Assembly (NCBI RefSeq): GCF_013033515.1
Contig: NZ_WQEG01000007.1
Location: forward strand, 85,997-149,996
Direction: 5' to 3'
DNA: 64,000 bases
Origin: Ruegeria sp. HKCCA6707
GTDB taxonomy: Bacteria > Pseudomonadota > Alphaproteobacteria > Rhodobacterales > Rhodobacteraceae
Shown: piece after piece, positions 17,966 through 28,028 of the stretch
Layout: each line of letters opens with the position of its first letter
How positions within the stretch are numbered: the first letter of the stretch is position 1
The notes under the pieces: model-generated
Told to the model about the DNA's origin: nothing
Seen by the model: the letters and a program-made list of their open reading frames with translations, nothing else
The model's database searches: none
Translations under genes and position numbers: made by a program

Positions 17966-20373
17966 GCGTGACCAAACCTCTGCCGCATGACGCAGCACCG
18001 CTGCATGTCTCGGGCGCGGCGCGTTATGTGGACGATATTCCCACGCCCAAAGACACTCTCCATCTGGCCTTTGGTCTCAGCTCGATTGCCAAGGGCAAGA
18101 TCACTGGGATGGACCTGACCGAAGTGCAAAACGCCACAGGCGTCGTGGCGGTGATGACCGCCAAAGATCTGCCCTTTGCCAATGATGTGTCTCCCTCGAT
18201 CCACGATGAACCTCTGCTGTCTGACGGAACCGTTCATTATATCGGCCAGCCGGTGTTTCTGGTTGTCGCCACCAGTCATCTCGCCGCTCGTAAGGCAGCA
18301 CGACTGGGCAAGATCGATTATGCCGCAGAAACGCCGATCCTGACGGTCGAAGAGGCACTGGCCGCCGACAGCCGCTTTGAAGATGGCCCACGCATCTATG
18401 CCAAGGGTGACGCCGACGCAGCCATTGCTGGCGCGGCTTATGTGATTGAAGACACGTTTGAAATTGGCGGGCAGGAGCATTTCTACCTCGAAGGTCAGGC
18501 CGCTTTGGCCCTGCCCAATGAGGGCGGGGACATGCTGGTGCACAGTTCAACCCAGCACCCGACCGAGATTCAGCACAAGGTAGCCGACGCTCTGGGCGTA
18601 CCGATGCACGCGGTCCGGGTCGAAACCCGCCGCATGGGCGGTGGTTTTGGTGGCAAGGAAAGTCAGGGCAACGCGCTGGCCGTCGCCTGCGCCATAGCGG
18701 CACGGGCAACAGGCAAAGCCTGCAAAATGCGCTATGACCGCGACGATGACATGGTCATCACCGGCAAGCGACACGCGTTTCGGATCGCATACAAAGCCGG
18801 GTTTGATGAGCACGGCCATATTCAAGGCGTCTCGTTCCATCATTACGCCATCTGCGGCTGGGCACAGGACCTGTCGCTGCCGGTGGCCGACCGCGCGATG
18901 CTGCATTCCGACAACGCATATCTGTTGCCCAATGCCCGGATTGAAAGCCATCGGCTAAAGACTAATACCCAATCTGCCACCGCCTATCGCGGCTTTGGCG
19001 GCCCGCAGGGGATGGTCGGCATAGAACGGGTGATGGACCACGCCGCGCATGTGCTGGGCCTTGACCCGGTGGAGCTGTGCCGCCGGAATTACTATGAGCC
19101 GGCGCATGCGGTAGCCGAGGTCGCTCCGTCCGAGAAGCCTTTGGGTCACCCCGACCCGCATGAGGACCTGACCAGTCGCGGCGCGGTCGAGACCGGTGAC
19201 GCACCGGTTCGCCCTCTGCCCGTAGGAGGCAACACCACGCCCTACGGGATGGAGGTCAGTGACTTCGAACTGCACGGGATGACCGAGGCTCTGCTGAAAT
19301 CCAGCGACTACGCCGCACGCAGGGCCGCCATAGCGGAATGGAATGCCCGGAACAGCGTGATCAAGAAGGGTATCGCCTTCTCTCCGGTCAAGTTCGGGAT
19401 TTCCTTTACACTGACCCACCTCAATCAGGCGGGGGCGCTGGTTCATGTATATCAGGACGGGTCAGTCCATCTGAACCACGGCGGCACCGAAATGGGTCAG
19501 GGCCTGTTTCAGAAAGTGGCGCAAGTGGCCGCGTCACGCTTTGGTATCCCGCTGGAGATGGTGAAGATCACCGCCACCGATACGGCCAAAGTACCCAACA
19601 CCTCGGCCACTGCGGCGTCCTCGGGCAGCGACCTGAACGGCATGGCGGTCAAGGCCGCCTGCGACACGATCCGCGACCGGATGGCCGAGTATCTGGCCGA
19701 GCGGCATCAGGCGGACCCCAGCGCGGTGACCTTCGCCCACGGGCATGTTTCGGTGGGCGCGGAACGTTATACCTTCGCCGAAGCTGCGGCGCTCGCCTAT
19801 CAAGGCCGTAACAGCCTGTCGGCCACGGGGTTCTACAAGACCCCAAAGATCGAATGGGACCGGATTGCAGGTCGGGGGCGTCCGTTTTTCTACTTCGCCT
19901 ATGGCGCTTCTGTCACCGAGGTTGCGGTGGATACACTGACCGGTGAAAACCGCATCCTGCGCACCGATATTCTGCACGATGCCGGGGCGTCGCTGAACCC
20001 CGCCTTGGATATCGGCCAGGTTGAAGGCGGCTATGTGCAGGGCGCGGGTTGGTTGACGACCGAGGAACTTGTCTGGGACGGCAAAGGCAATCTGCGTACG
20101 CATGCGCCCTCAACCTACAAGATCCCCGCCTGCTCTGACCGACCGGACATCTTCAACGTGGCGTTGTGGGTTGGCGAAAACCGCGAAGAGACAATCTATC
20201 GCTCCAAAGCCGTGGGGGAGCCCCCGTTCATGCTGGGCATCTCGGCCTGGTTGGCTCTGTCGAACGCGGTTGCGGCCTGTGGCGATGCCTATCCCGCATT
20301 GAACGCCCCTGCGACGGCAGAGGAAATCTGGCATAGCATCCAGCGCGTGAAGGGAGGGGCTGATGGGGTTTGA
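17962..20373 (+). CDS. xdhB: Xanthine dehydrogenase molybdopterin-binding subunit
   Basis: An 803-residue molybdenum hydroxylase subunit that oxidises hypoxanthine and xanthine to urate. Typical features are the N-terminal [13 protein letters not shown], the [11 protein letters not shown] cofactor loop, the [10 protein letters not shown] substrate-site segment, and a C-terminal region with GEPPFMLG, where the active-site glutamate lies. It overlaps xdhA by 4 nt and xdhC by 11 nt, so the three genes are surely one transcript. Confidence 0.95.
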   Translation: MSVTKPLPHDAAPLHVSGAARYVDDIPTPKDTLHLAFGLSSIAKGKITGMDLTEVQNATGVVAVMTAKDLPFANDVSPSIHDEPLLSDGTVHYIGQPVFLVVATSHLAARKAARLGKIDYAAETPILTVEEALAADSRFEDGPRIYAKGDADAAIAGAAYVIEDTFEIGGQEHFYLEGQAALALPNEGGDMLVHSSTQHPTEIQHKVADALGVPMHAVRVETRRMGGGFGGKESQGNALAVACAIAARATGKACKMRYDRDDDMVITGKRHAFRIAYKAGFDEHGHIQGVSFHHYAICGWAQDLSLPVADRAMLHSDNAYLLPNARIESHRLKTNTQSATAYRGFGGPQGMVGIERVMDHAAHVLGLDPVELCRRNYYEPAHAVAEVAPSEKPLGHPDPHEDLTSRGAVETGDAPVRPLPVGGNTTPYGMEVSDFELHGMTEALLKSSDYAARRAAIAEWNARNSVIKKGIAFSPVKFGISFTLTHLNQAGALVHVYQDGSVHLNHGGTEMGQGLFQKVAQVAASRFGIPLEMVKITATDTAKVPNTSATAASSGSDLNGMAVKAACDTIRDRMAEYLAERHQADPSAVTFAHGHVSVGAERYTFAEAAALAYQGRNSLSATGFYKTPKIEWDRIAGRGRPFFYFAYGASVTEVAVDTLTGENRILRTDILHDAGASLNPALDIGQVEGGYVQGAGWLTTEELVWDGKGNLRTHAPSTYKIPACSDRPDIFNVALWVGENREETIYRSKAVGEPPFMLGISAWLALSNAVAACGDAYPALNAPATAEEIWHSIQRVKGGADGV

Positions 20374-21298
20374 TCTTGACGCTTTGCGCAATGCCGTCAA
20401 CGCCCACGGGCGCGTGGTACGCGTGGTCATCGCTGCGATCAAGGGCTCGTCCCCCCGCGAAGTGGGTGCGGCGATGCTGGTCTGGTCGGGCGGGCAGTCT
20501 GGCACGATTGGCGGTGGTACGCTGGAACATCAAGCCGCAGAGGCCGCACGAGGACAGACAACCCAATCCCGCCTGACACATCACGCGCTTGGCCCCGAGC
20601 TGGGCCAATGCTGCGGCGGGGCAGTTTCACTGCTGACCGAGGTCTATGACCAAAAGAGTGTTGAAGCTCTGGATGACTCGGTGATTGCACGGTCACCGTC
20701 GGACGATGACATGCCCCTTTCGGTCAAACGACTGCTGGCCAAGGCCCGGGGTCAGGGCATCCTGCCTGAATCCCAACTGGTTGACGGTTGGATGGTTGAA
20801 CCGGTGCACAAACCAAACCGCAAGCTTTGGATTTGGGGGGCGGGCCATGTGGGGCGTGCCTTGGTGGATGTCCTGAATCCACTGCCCGACCTGGCGATCA
20901 CCTGGGTCGATACCGCGCCCGAGCGATTTCCCCAGACTATCCCGCACGCAGTGACCCACATTCCCGCCGCCAATCCGGCCGGGCTGGTACGTCATGCGCC
21001 GAAAGATGCAGAGCATCTTGTGCTGACTTATTCACACAATCTGGACCTGGAACTGTGCAACAGGCTGCTTTTGCACGATTTCCGCTTTGCGGGGCTGATT
21101 GGCTCGGCTACGAAATGGGCGCGATTCCGGTCGCGGCTGGCGGCTTTGGGACACTCTCCTGAACGGATCAGCCGGATCACCTGCCCCATCGGCGACCCCG
21201 GTTTGGGCAAGCACCCGCAGATGATCGCCGTGGGCGTCGCCGCGCAGCTTTTGCGCCCAGCCCGACAAAACGAGTTGAAGAAGGACCTGAGCGCGTGA
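20363..21298 (+). CDS. xdhC: Xanthine dehydrogenase accessory protein XdhC
   Basis: A 311-residue maturation factor that binds molybdenum cofactor, supports its sulfuration and hands it to XdhB. The N-terminal XdhC/CoxI module contains GSSPREVGAAMLV and GTIGGGTLE; the C-terminal Rossmann module contains IWGAGHVGRAL and the YSHNLDLELC segment. It starts 11 nt inside the end of xdhB and overlaps the following transporter ATPase gene by 4 nt (GTGA). Confidence 0.93.
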   Translation: MGFDLDALRNAVNAHGRVVRVVIAAIKGSSPREVGAAMLVWSGGQSGTIGGGTLEHQAAEAARGQTTQSRLTHHALGPELGQCCGGAVSLLTEVYDQKSVEALDDSVIARSPSDDDMPLSVKRLLAKARGQGILPESQLVDGWMVEPVHKPNRKLWIWGAGHVGRALVDVLNPLPDLAITWVDTAPERFPQTIPHAVTHIPAANPAGLVRHAPKDAEHLVLTYSHNLDLELCNRLLLHDFRFAGLIGSATKWARFRSRLAALGHSPERISRITCPIGDPGLGKHPQMIAVGVAAQLLRPARQNELKKDLSA

Positions 21299-22812
21299 CC
21301 ACTCCACTTCTAAGCCTGCAAGGCCTGACCAAAGCCTACCCCGGCGTAGTGGCCAATGATCAGGTGTCCTTCGACATCGGCGAAGGCGAGGTGCATGCGC
21401 TGCTGGGCGAAAACGGCGCAGGCAAATCCACGCTGGTCAAGATGATCTATGGGTTGGTGAAGCCTGACAGCGGCACGATGAAACTGCGCGGTCAGGTCTT
21501 TGCTCCACCAGAACCGCGCGCAGCGCGGGCTGACGGGATTGCGATGGTGTTTCAGCATTTCTCGCTGTTCGACGCGCTGAACGTGGCCGAGAACATCGCG
21601 CTGGGTATGGAAAATCCACCACCGATGGGTGATCTGTCCGCACGCATCCGCGAGGTGTCGGAAACCTATGGCCTGCCTCTGGACCCGTTTCGCACCGTGG
21701 GCGACCTGTCGGCGGGGGAGCGGCAACGGGTCGAGATCATCCGCTGTCTGCTGCAAGACCCCAAGCTGCTGATCATGGATGAACCCACCAGCGTCTTGAC
21801 GCCGCAAGAGGTCGAAATTCTGTTTGAGACGCTGAACAAACTGCGCTCCGAAGGCACTTCGATCCTCTATATCTCGCACAAGCTGGAGGAAATCCGCACG
21901 CTGTGCGATCACGCCACGATCCTGCGGTTGGGCAAGAATGTGGGTGAATGCGTGCCATCCGAGACCTCGGCCCGGGATATGGCCGAGATGATGGTCGGCG
22001 CAACTCTGCAAACGCCCGAACGGTCGGGCCGTGAGTTTGGTAAGGTTGCTTTGGATGTCAGCGGCCTGTCAGTGCACTCTCCCTCGGAATTCGGAACCGC
22101 GTTGAAGAACATCCACATGACGGTGCGCAAAGGCGAGGTTCTGGGTATCGGGGGTGTGGCCGGGAACGGACAGGATGAATTGCTGGGTGTGCTGTCGGGG
22201 GAAATCCTGACCTCGGCAGACGCGATCAAGTTCAACGGTCAACCTATTGGCAAGCTGGGGCCCACCGCGCGTCGCAAACTGGGTGTTCTGACCGCGCCGG
22301 AAGAGCGTTTGGGCCATGCCGCAGCGCCGGATATGAGCCTGACTGAAAACGCCTTGCTCACCGGCTCGGTACGCGAAGGCCTGGTGCGCAGCGGGTTTCT
22401 GAAATGGTCCGAGGCCACTCGCTTTGCAGAAAAGATCATCAAGGCCTTTGACGTGCGCACTCCGGGGCCGGAAAACGCGGCACGGTCGCTTTCAGGTGGC
22501 AACCTGCAGAAATTCGTCATTGGTCGCGAGGTATTGCAAAACCCCGATGTGCTGGTCGTCAACCAGCCTACCTGGGGTGTGGATGCGGCGGCGGCTGCGG
22601 CGATCCGGCAGGCCATACTGGACCTGGCGGCTGAGGGGACCGCGGTGATCTGCATTTCTCAGGATCTCGATGAATTGATGGAAATCTCGGACAGTTTTGC
22701 AGCGCTCAACGAAGGACGACTGAGCGCGCCGCGCCTGACAGCGGTGCTGACTGTGGATGAGATCGGCCTGATGATGGGCGGAGCCCATGGCATGGAGGTG
22801 GCGCATGTGTGA
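21295..22812 (+). CDS. Nucleoside/purine ABC importer, ATP-binding protein
   Basis: A 505-residue double ATPase of the BMP-importer class (YufO/RbsA-like). The first domain is complete: Walker A GENGAGKST, signature LSAGERQRVEI and Walker B LLIMDEPTS. The second is degenerate: the Walker A position reads GVAGNGQDE, and Walker B ends VVNQPTWGVD, lacking the usual Asp-Glu pair, as is normal for this family. The GTG start overlaps the xdhC stop, which ties transport to purine oxidation and suggests that purines or nucleosides are the cargo. Confidence 0.9.
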   Translation: MTTPLLSLQGLTKAYPGVVANDQVSFDIGEGEVHALLGENGAGKSTLVKMIYGLVKPDSGTMKLRGQVFAPPEPRAARADGIAMVFQHFSLFDALNVAENIALGMENPPPMGDLSARIREVSETYGLPLDPFRTVGDLSAGERQRVEIIRCLLQDPKLLIMDEPTSVLTPQEVEILFETLNKLRSEGTSILYISHKLEEIRTLCDHATILRLGKNVGECVPSETSARDMAEMMVGATLQTPERSGREFGKVALDVSGLSVHSPSEFGTALKNIHMTVRKGEVLGIGGVAGNGQDELLGVLSGEILTSADAIKFNGQPIGKLGPTARRKLGVLTAPEERLGHAAAPDMSLTENALLTGSVREGLVRSGFLKWSEATRFAEKIIKAFDVRTPGPENAARSLSGGNLQKFVIGREVLQNPDVLVVNQPTWGVDAAAAAAIRQAILDLAAEGTAVICISQDLDELMEISDSFAALNEGRLSAPRLTAVLTVDEIGLMMGGAHGMEVAHV

Positions 22813-22821
22813 CGCGTTGTA

Positions 22822-22856
22822 CCGCCTCCGGCGGCCGTATTTGGAACGAGAAGAAG
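22822..22856 (+). repeat. Dispersed hairpin element between transporter genes
   Basis: CCGCC-TCC-GGCGG forms a perfect small hairpin and is followed by CCGTATTTGGAACGAGAAGAAG. The tail matches that of the 34.5-kb copy (GTATTTTTGAACAGAAGAAG) with few changes and in the same orientation. It fills the 63-bp gap between the ATPase and first permease genes. Confidence 0.55.
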
Positions 22857-22875
22857 CTGTGGCGGGGGTGAGCTG

Positions 22876-23958
22876 GTGATTGTGTTGGAGAAACGGCCAC
22901 AGCCGTCCAAGATGTGGTCTTATGCGACCCCGCTGGTGGCGGTCATTGCCACGATGGTGTTCGGCGGCGTTTTGTTCGCCCTACTGGGCAAGAACCCGGT
23001 TGAAGCGATTGGTACAATCTTCTGGGAGCCTCTGTTTGGCGAGTTCGCCTTCTATTACCGCCCCCAATTGCTTGTAAAAGGCGCGCCTTTGGTACTGATC
23101 GCAATTGGCCTGTCACTTGGGTTTCGGGCTGGCATCTGGAATATCGGGGCCGAGGGCCAGTATATCATGGGCGCGATTTTCGGCGCGGCGGCGGGTCTGG
23201 CCTTTTATCCGCTTGAGGCGTGGTTCATCTTTCCGATCATGGTCATGGCCGGTGCGCTCGGCGGCTGGATTTGGGCGACAATTCCAGCGGTTTTGAAGGT
23301 TCGGTTTGGCACCAACGAAATCCTTGTCTCGCTGATGCTGGTCTATGTGGCCGAGCAGATGCTGGCCTCGGTTTCGCTGGGCTTGCTGAAGAACCCCGAA
23401 GGGTTCGGCTTTCCCGGCTCGCGCAACCTGCAACAGTATGAAAGCGCTTACAATGCTGAGTTGATCGCGGGATCAGGGATGCATTGGGGTGTCGTAACGG
23501 CACTGATTGCAGTGATCTTTGCCTATGTGCTGCTAAACCGTCACATGCTGGGCTTTCACATACGTTTAACCGGCGAGGCCCCGAGGGCGGCAAGGTTTGC
23601 GGGTGTAAATCCGGCGCGGCTGGTCCTGTTCTGTCTGGGCCTGTCGGGTGCTTTGGCCGGGCTGGCGGGGATGTTCGAGGTTTCGGGGCCATCCGGCGTG
23701 GTCAGCATCGATTTTAACGTCGGCTATGGCTTCACGGCCATTATCGTGGCTTTCCTTGGCCGCTTGCATCCGGTGGGCATCCTGTTGGCGGGTGGCCTGA
23801 TGGCGTTGACCTATATCGGCGGCGAAATCGCGCAATCTCAGCTGGGCCTGCCCGCCGCCGCCATTCAGGTGTTTCAGGGGATGTTGTTGTTCTTCCTGCT
23901 GGCCTTCGACCTTTTGACCAATTACCGCATCCGTGCGGCCCGTAGCGAGGTGGCGTGA
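22876..23958 (+). CDS. Nucleoside/purine ABC importer, permease 1
   Basis: A 360-residue inner-membrane permease (YufP-type, BPD_transp_2 family) with about eight to ten hydrophobic helices. It shows the family segment RAGIWNIGAEGQYIMGA near residue 88, and further conserved glycine-rich helices such as GYGFTAIIVAFLGRLHP. I chose GTG at 22876; another GTG two codons later is possible. It follows the ATPase gene after a gap occupied by a hairpin element and precedes permease 2 by one base. Confidence 0.9.
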   Translation: MIVLEKRPQPSKMWSYATPLVAVIATMVFGGVLFALLGKNPVEAIGTIFWEPLFGEFAFYYRPQLLVKGAPLVLIAIGLSLGFRAGIWNIGAEGQYIMGAIFGAAAGLAFYPLEAWFIFPIMVMAGALGGWIWATIPAVLKVRFGTNEILVSLMLVYVAEQMLASVSLGLLKNPEGFGFPGSRNLQQYESAYNAELIAGSGMHWGVVTALIAVIFAYVLLNRHMLGFHIRLTGEAPRAARFAGVNPARLVLFCLGLSGALAGLAGMFEVSGPSGVVSIDFNVGYGFTAIIVAFLGRLHPVGILLAGGLMALTYIGGEIAQSQLGLPAAAIQVFQGMLLFFLLAFDLLTNYRIRAARSEVA

Positions 23959-23959
23959 T

Positions 23960-24880
23960 ATGGATCTTGGTGAAATCAATCCCGTCCTATTGATCGCCTC
24001 GCTGATGGTGGCGGCAACACCGCTGCTGCTGGCTGCCATCGGAGAGTTGGTCGTCGAAAAAGCCGGCGTTCTGAACCTGGGTGTCGAGGGAATGATGATC
24101 GTGGGCGCGATCAGCGGCTTTGCGATTTCGGTCGAGACCGGCTCGCCCTGGCTGGGCTTCATTGCCGCAGCAATTGGTGGTGCGGTGCTGTCGCTGTTGT
24201 TTGTGCTGCTGACGCAAGTGGCGCTGGCCAATCAGGTGGCGAGCGGTCTGGCGCTGACACTGTTCGGGCTGGGGTTCAGTGCGCTGATGGGGCAAGGCTA
24301 TGTGGGCATCAAACCGCCCGATATGGCCGATATCCATATTCCGGTGATCAGTGATATCCCGGTGATCGGCCCCATCCTGTTTCAACACGACCCGATCTTG
24401 TATCTGGGCATCGCGCTGACGGCCGCCGTCTGGGCCACGCTGAAATACACCCGCGTCGGATTGATCCTGCGCGCTGTGGGCGAAAACCACGATGCGGCGC
24501 ATGCGTTGGGCTACAAAGTCATCAAGATCCGCATCCTGGCGATCCTGTTCGGCGGCGCCTGTGCAGGTCTGGGCGGGGCCTATATCAGCCTGATCCGTGT
24601 GCCTCAGTGGACCGAGGGCATGACCGCCGGTGTGGGCTGGATCGCGCTGGCGCTGGTCGTGTTTGCCAGCTGGAAACCCTGGCGGGCCCTGCTGGGTGCC
24701 TATTTGTTTGGCGGGATCACGGTATTGCAACTGAATCTGCAGGCCGCAGGCGTTGCCATTCCGGTCGAGTATCTGGCAATGTCGCCCTATATCATCACAA
24801 TCCTTGTGCTTGTGATCCTTTCGGCTGACAAGAGCAGCGCACCTGCCTCACTGGGCCGAACCTTCCATGCCTCACACTAG
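23960..24880 (+). CDS. Nucleoside/purine ABC importer, permease 2
   Basis: A 306-residue second permease (YufQ-type) with the conserved GVLNLGVEGMMIVGA segment and multiple membrane helices. The ATG at 23960 follows the previous stop by one base, and I prefer it to an upstream ATG at 23933 that lies inside permease 1. It pairs with permease 1 to form the heterodimeric channel. Confidence 0.9.
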   Translation: MDLGEINPVLLIASLMVAATPLLLAAIGELVVEKAGVLNLGVEGMMIVGAISGFAISVETGSPWLGFIAAAIGGAVLSLLFVLLTQVALANQVASGLALTLFGLGFSALMGQGYVGIKPPDMADIHIPVISDIPVIGPILFQHDPILYLGIALTAAVWATLKYTRVGLILRAVGENHDAAHALGYKVIKIRILAILFGGACAGLGGAYISLIRVPQWTEGMTAGVGWIALALVVFASWKPWRALLGAYLFGGITVLQLNLQAAGVAIPVEYLAMSPYIITILVLVILSADKSSAPASLGRTFHASH

Positions 24881-24911
24881 GGGCCAAATGAACCAACTTG
24901 GGGAGTAACAC

Positions 24912-25985
24912 ATGAAATTCACCACTCTATTGGCAAGCGCCGCCATGGCGCTTGGTCTGGCGACAAGCGCCATGGCCGAAGACAAAACAAAGGTCGGCTT
25001 TGTCTATGTCGGCCCCGTGGGCGACGGCGGCTGGACCTATGAACATGACAAGGGCCGTCTGGCCGTTGAAGAGCATTTCGGCGACAAGGTCGAAACCGTG
25101 TTTGTTGAATCGGTGCCCGAGGGGCCCGACGCTGAACGCGTGATGACCCAAATGGCGCTCGACGGCGCGGATCTGATCTTTACCACGTCGTTCGGTTATA
25201 TGGACCCGACAATCAATGTCGCCAAGAAGTTCCCGAATGTGAAATTCGAACACGCAACCGGATACAAGACCGCCGACAACGTTTCGGTCTATTCCGCCCG
25301 TTTCTATGAGGGTCGCGCCGTTCAAGGGCATATCGCGGGCAAGATGACCGAGTCCAACATCATCGGCTATATCGGCTCTTACCCGATCCCCGAAGTGATC
25401 CGTGGCATCAACTCGGCCTATCTGCACGCCAAGGCCGTCAACCCGGATGTCGAATTCAAGATCGTCTGGGCCTATACTTGGTTTGATCCGGCAAAAGAGG
25501 CGGATGCGGCCACCGTTCTGATCGAACAGGGCGCGGACGTTATCCTGCAGCATACCGATTCGACCGCGCCGCAAGCTGCTGCGCAAGAGGCGGGCAATGT
25601 TGTGACCTTTGGCCAAGCCTCGGACATGAGCGAGTACGCACCCTTCCCGCGCGTCTCCTCGATCATTGACAACTGGGCACCCTACTACATCGCCCGCACG
25701 CAGGCCGTCATGGACGGATCGTGGGAGACGGTGAACACCTGGGACGGTATCCGCGAAGGCATGGTTGAAATCGGCGAGATCTCGGACCGCGTACCTGCGG
25801 ATGTCAAAGAAGAGGCGCTGGCCATGAAAGCGGCCATGGCCGCGGGCGAATACCATCCCTTTACCGGACCGATCAACAAACAGGACGGAAGCGTTTGGCT
25901 GGCCGAGGGCGAAGTGGCGGATGACGGCACCCTGGCCGGTATGAACTTCTATGTAGAAGGCCTTGAGGGCGAAATTCCTCAGTAA
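24912..25985 (+). CDS. BMP-family periplasmic substrate-binding protein
   Basis: A 357-residue exported binding protein of the Bmp/PnrA family, with a signal peptide ending AMA about residue 22. The start of the mature protein, KVGFVYVGPVGDGGWTYEHD, is the usual first strand and ligand loop. GGGGAG lies before the ATG. Family members bind nucleosides or purines, and the position after xdhABC and the three transporter genes fits import of a purine for oxidation. This is the last gene of the operon, before a strong terminator. Confidence 0.92.
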   Translation: MKFTTLLASAAMALGLATSAMAEDKTKVGFVYVGPVGDGGWTYEHDKGRLAVEEHFGDKVETVFVESVPEGPDAERVMTQMALDGADLIFTTSFGYMDPTINVAKKFPNVKFEHATGYKTADNVSVYSARFYEGRAVQGHIAGKMTESNIIGYIGSYPIPEVIRGINSAYLHAKAVNPDVEFKIVWAYTWFDPAKEADAATVLIEQGADVILQHTDSTAPQAAAQEAGNVVTFGQASDMSEYAPFPRVSSIIDNWAPYYIARTQAVMDGSWETVNTWDGIREGMVEIGEISDRVPADVKEEALAMKAAMAAGEYHPFTGPINKQDGSVWLAEGEVADDGTLAGMNFYVEGLEGEIPQ

Positions 25986-26005
25986 GCCGATCATCAAACG
26001 AGATC

Positions 26006-26034
26006 AGGCCCGCTGTGATCGGCGGGCCTTTTTT
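26006..26034 (+). terminator. Rho-independent terminator of the xdh/importer operon
   Basis: AGGCCCGC (26006-26013) pairs perfectly with GCGGGCCT (26022-26029), and T continues to 26034. It lies about 20 bp after the binding-protein stop codon. Confidence 0.9.
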
Positions 26035-26265
26035 GTTTGGACATCTATCATCTGTTTGACACTGCCTTGCGCAAGCTGGCCCACCTTCAACATGTATTGA
26101 TGAGTGCGAGCCTGCCCAAAACGTTTCAAAGAAACATCGCGCCCAATGGCCTTTGCGCGCTGAAGAGATTGCTCGAGTTTCCTCGTCAGATGTTTCCTCG
26201 CAATTGTTTCGCCAATAGATTTCCGACAAGCGTTTCGTTAGCTTCAACTGTGTATAGGAGCAGAA

Positions 26266-27969
26266 ATGGCGCGACGGCTAGCAGCGATACTAATGGCAGA
26301 CGTGGTCGAATATTCGCGTCTGATGCGAGAGGATGAGACCGGCACTCTGGCAGCGTTGCAGCAGTTTTGGGCTGAAATTTTTGATCCGATCGTCGCTGAG
26401 CGAAGGGGACGGATCGTAAAGAAAATGGGCGACGGTGCGCTCTTGGAGTTTTCCAGTGTGGTTGATGCCGTCGAGGCGGCGCTCAAGATACAACGGCGAA
26501 ACATCGAGGTGAATGGTAAGATCCGACTTCGGATCGGCGTCAATCTTGGTGACATCATAATCGATGATGATGACATTTTTGGTGACGGCGTGAACGTAGC
26601 TGCCCGTCTCGAAGCTTTGGCCGAGCCCGACGGAATTTGCATATCGTTGCTGGTGCACGAAAGTGTGGGAAACAGGGTCGAAGCGATTTTCGTCGATGCC
26701 GGTGAGCACAACATAAAGGGGCTGGAGCGCCCAATCCGGGTTTTTCGCTGGCCTGAAAAAGGAGCGGTACAGGCAAAGCAGGATAAGCCATCTATCGCGA
26801 TCTTACCGTTCGAGAACCTGTCGAGTGACCCGGATGACGAATACTTTTCCCAGGGTGTTGCGGATGACATCGCTACCGACTTGTCCAAAATTTCTGGTCT
26901 CTTTGTCGTGGCCCGTAACGCGACCCGAGAATACAAAAACCGATCCCAATCCGTTGGGGAAGCAGCGGTTGAACTGGGCGTTCGCTACATTCTTCAAGGA
27001 ACTGTTCGTAGGGGAAGCGGTCGCGTGCGTGTGAACGCCAGTCTGATCGATACAGACAATTCAATCCAACTTTGGGCTGACCGTTTTGACGGCGATTTGG
27101 CGGAAGTCTTTGAGTTTCAAGATCGTATCGCCGAAAGCATTGTTGCCACTTTGGCCGTCACTCTTACTCAGGCAGAGCAAGATCGTGCGTTCCGGAAAGA
27201 GGTCAAAAGCTTGAAGGCTTACGACTATGTGTTGCAAGGCAATGCTTTTCATGCGCGCAGCACCAAGATCGACAACGCCAAAGCGATGGAACACTATTCC
27301 CGCGCCATCGAACTGGATCCCGAATACGCACCAGCACATGCAGGACTCGCATGGGCCTTGGTGCACGACGCCAACCAACGGTGGGGGTATGATCCCGAGG
27401 CCTCGCTTGATCTGGCTTTGAAGCATGCAAAACGTGCGGTGCAGTTAGACGTCAGCCTTGGCAAGGCTCATATGGTTCTTGGGGATGTTTATTGCTGGAC
27501 AAAACGGCACTCGCTTGCGGTCGCAGAAGGGCGAAAAGCTGTCGAATTGGAACCCAGCAACGCCGACGCTCATTTTGCGTTGGGTTACTATCTCATAGCG
27601 GCCGGCGCGAGCGAAGAAGCCGTTAGAGAAGCGCAACTCGCTTTGCGATATAACCCGGTATTTGCCATGGGTTTCTATTACGAAGTGTTGGGAACGGCAC
27701 TATACCTCACCAAGAGCTACGACGCTGCTATCGCGGCGCTTGAAGAGGGACTGGGAAAATATCCGGATCATGACGGGTTGCACCAGCTATTATCAGCCAC
27801 CTACGCGAAGCTAGATGTTTTGGACGCAGCTCGTATGCATTCGCAAGAGTATCTTAGACTGAGACCAGAAGACTCACTTACGAAAATCTCTGAACGGCTT
27901 CCTTACAAAAACAAGAGTGACCTGGAACATCTCATAGACGGTTTGCGTCTGGCTGGCTTTCCAGAATGA
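26266..27969 (+). CDS. Class III adenylate/guanylate cyclase with TPR repeats
   Basis: A 567-residue signalling protein. Residues 1-165 are a class III nucleotide cyclase domain with metal-binding D12 in MADVVEYS, GDGALLEF near residue 56 and VNVAARLEALAEP near 110. Residues about 175-300 form a TolB/FlgO-like domain (SIAILPFENLS, FSQGVADDIATDLSKI). Residues about 320-545 are tetratricopeptide repeats. No signal peptide or membrane helix is obvious. AGGAG precedes the ATG. The gene stands alone between two operons, and its GC is lower than that of its neighbours, which suggests transfer. What it senses is unknown. Confidence 0.88.
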   Translation: MARRLAAILMADVVEYSRLMREDETGTLAALQQFWAEIFDPIVAERRGRIVKKMGDGALLEFSSVVDAVEAALKIQRRNIEVNGKIRLRIGVNLGDIIIDDDDIFGDGVNVAARLEALAEPDGICISLLVHESVGNRVEAIFVDAGEHNIKGLERPIRVFRWPEKGAVQAKQDKPSIAILPFENLSSDPDDEYFSQGVADDIATDLSKISGLFVVARNATREYKNRSQSVGEAAVELGVRYILQGTVRRGSGRVRVNASLIDTDNSIQLWADRFDGDLAEVFEFQDRIAESIVATLAVTLTQAEQDRAFRKEVKSLKAYDYVLQGNAFHARSTKIDNAKAMEHYSRAIELDPEYAPAHAGLAWALVHDANQRWGYDPEASLDLALKHAKRAVQLDVSLGKAHMVLGDVYCWTKRHSLAVAEGRKAVELEPSNADAHFALGYYLIAAGASEEAVREAQLALRYNPVFAMGFYYEVLGTALYLTKSYDAAIAALEEGLGKYPDHDGLHQLLSATYAKLDVLDAARMHSQEYLRLRPEDSLTKISERLPYKNKSDLEHLIDGLRLAGFPE

Positions 27970-28028
27970 TCTTATCTGACCCTTGTGGCACCGAAAACAG
28001 GGTCGAAAACCGACAAGCAGAGCCCGCA

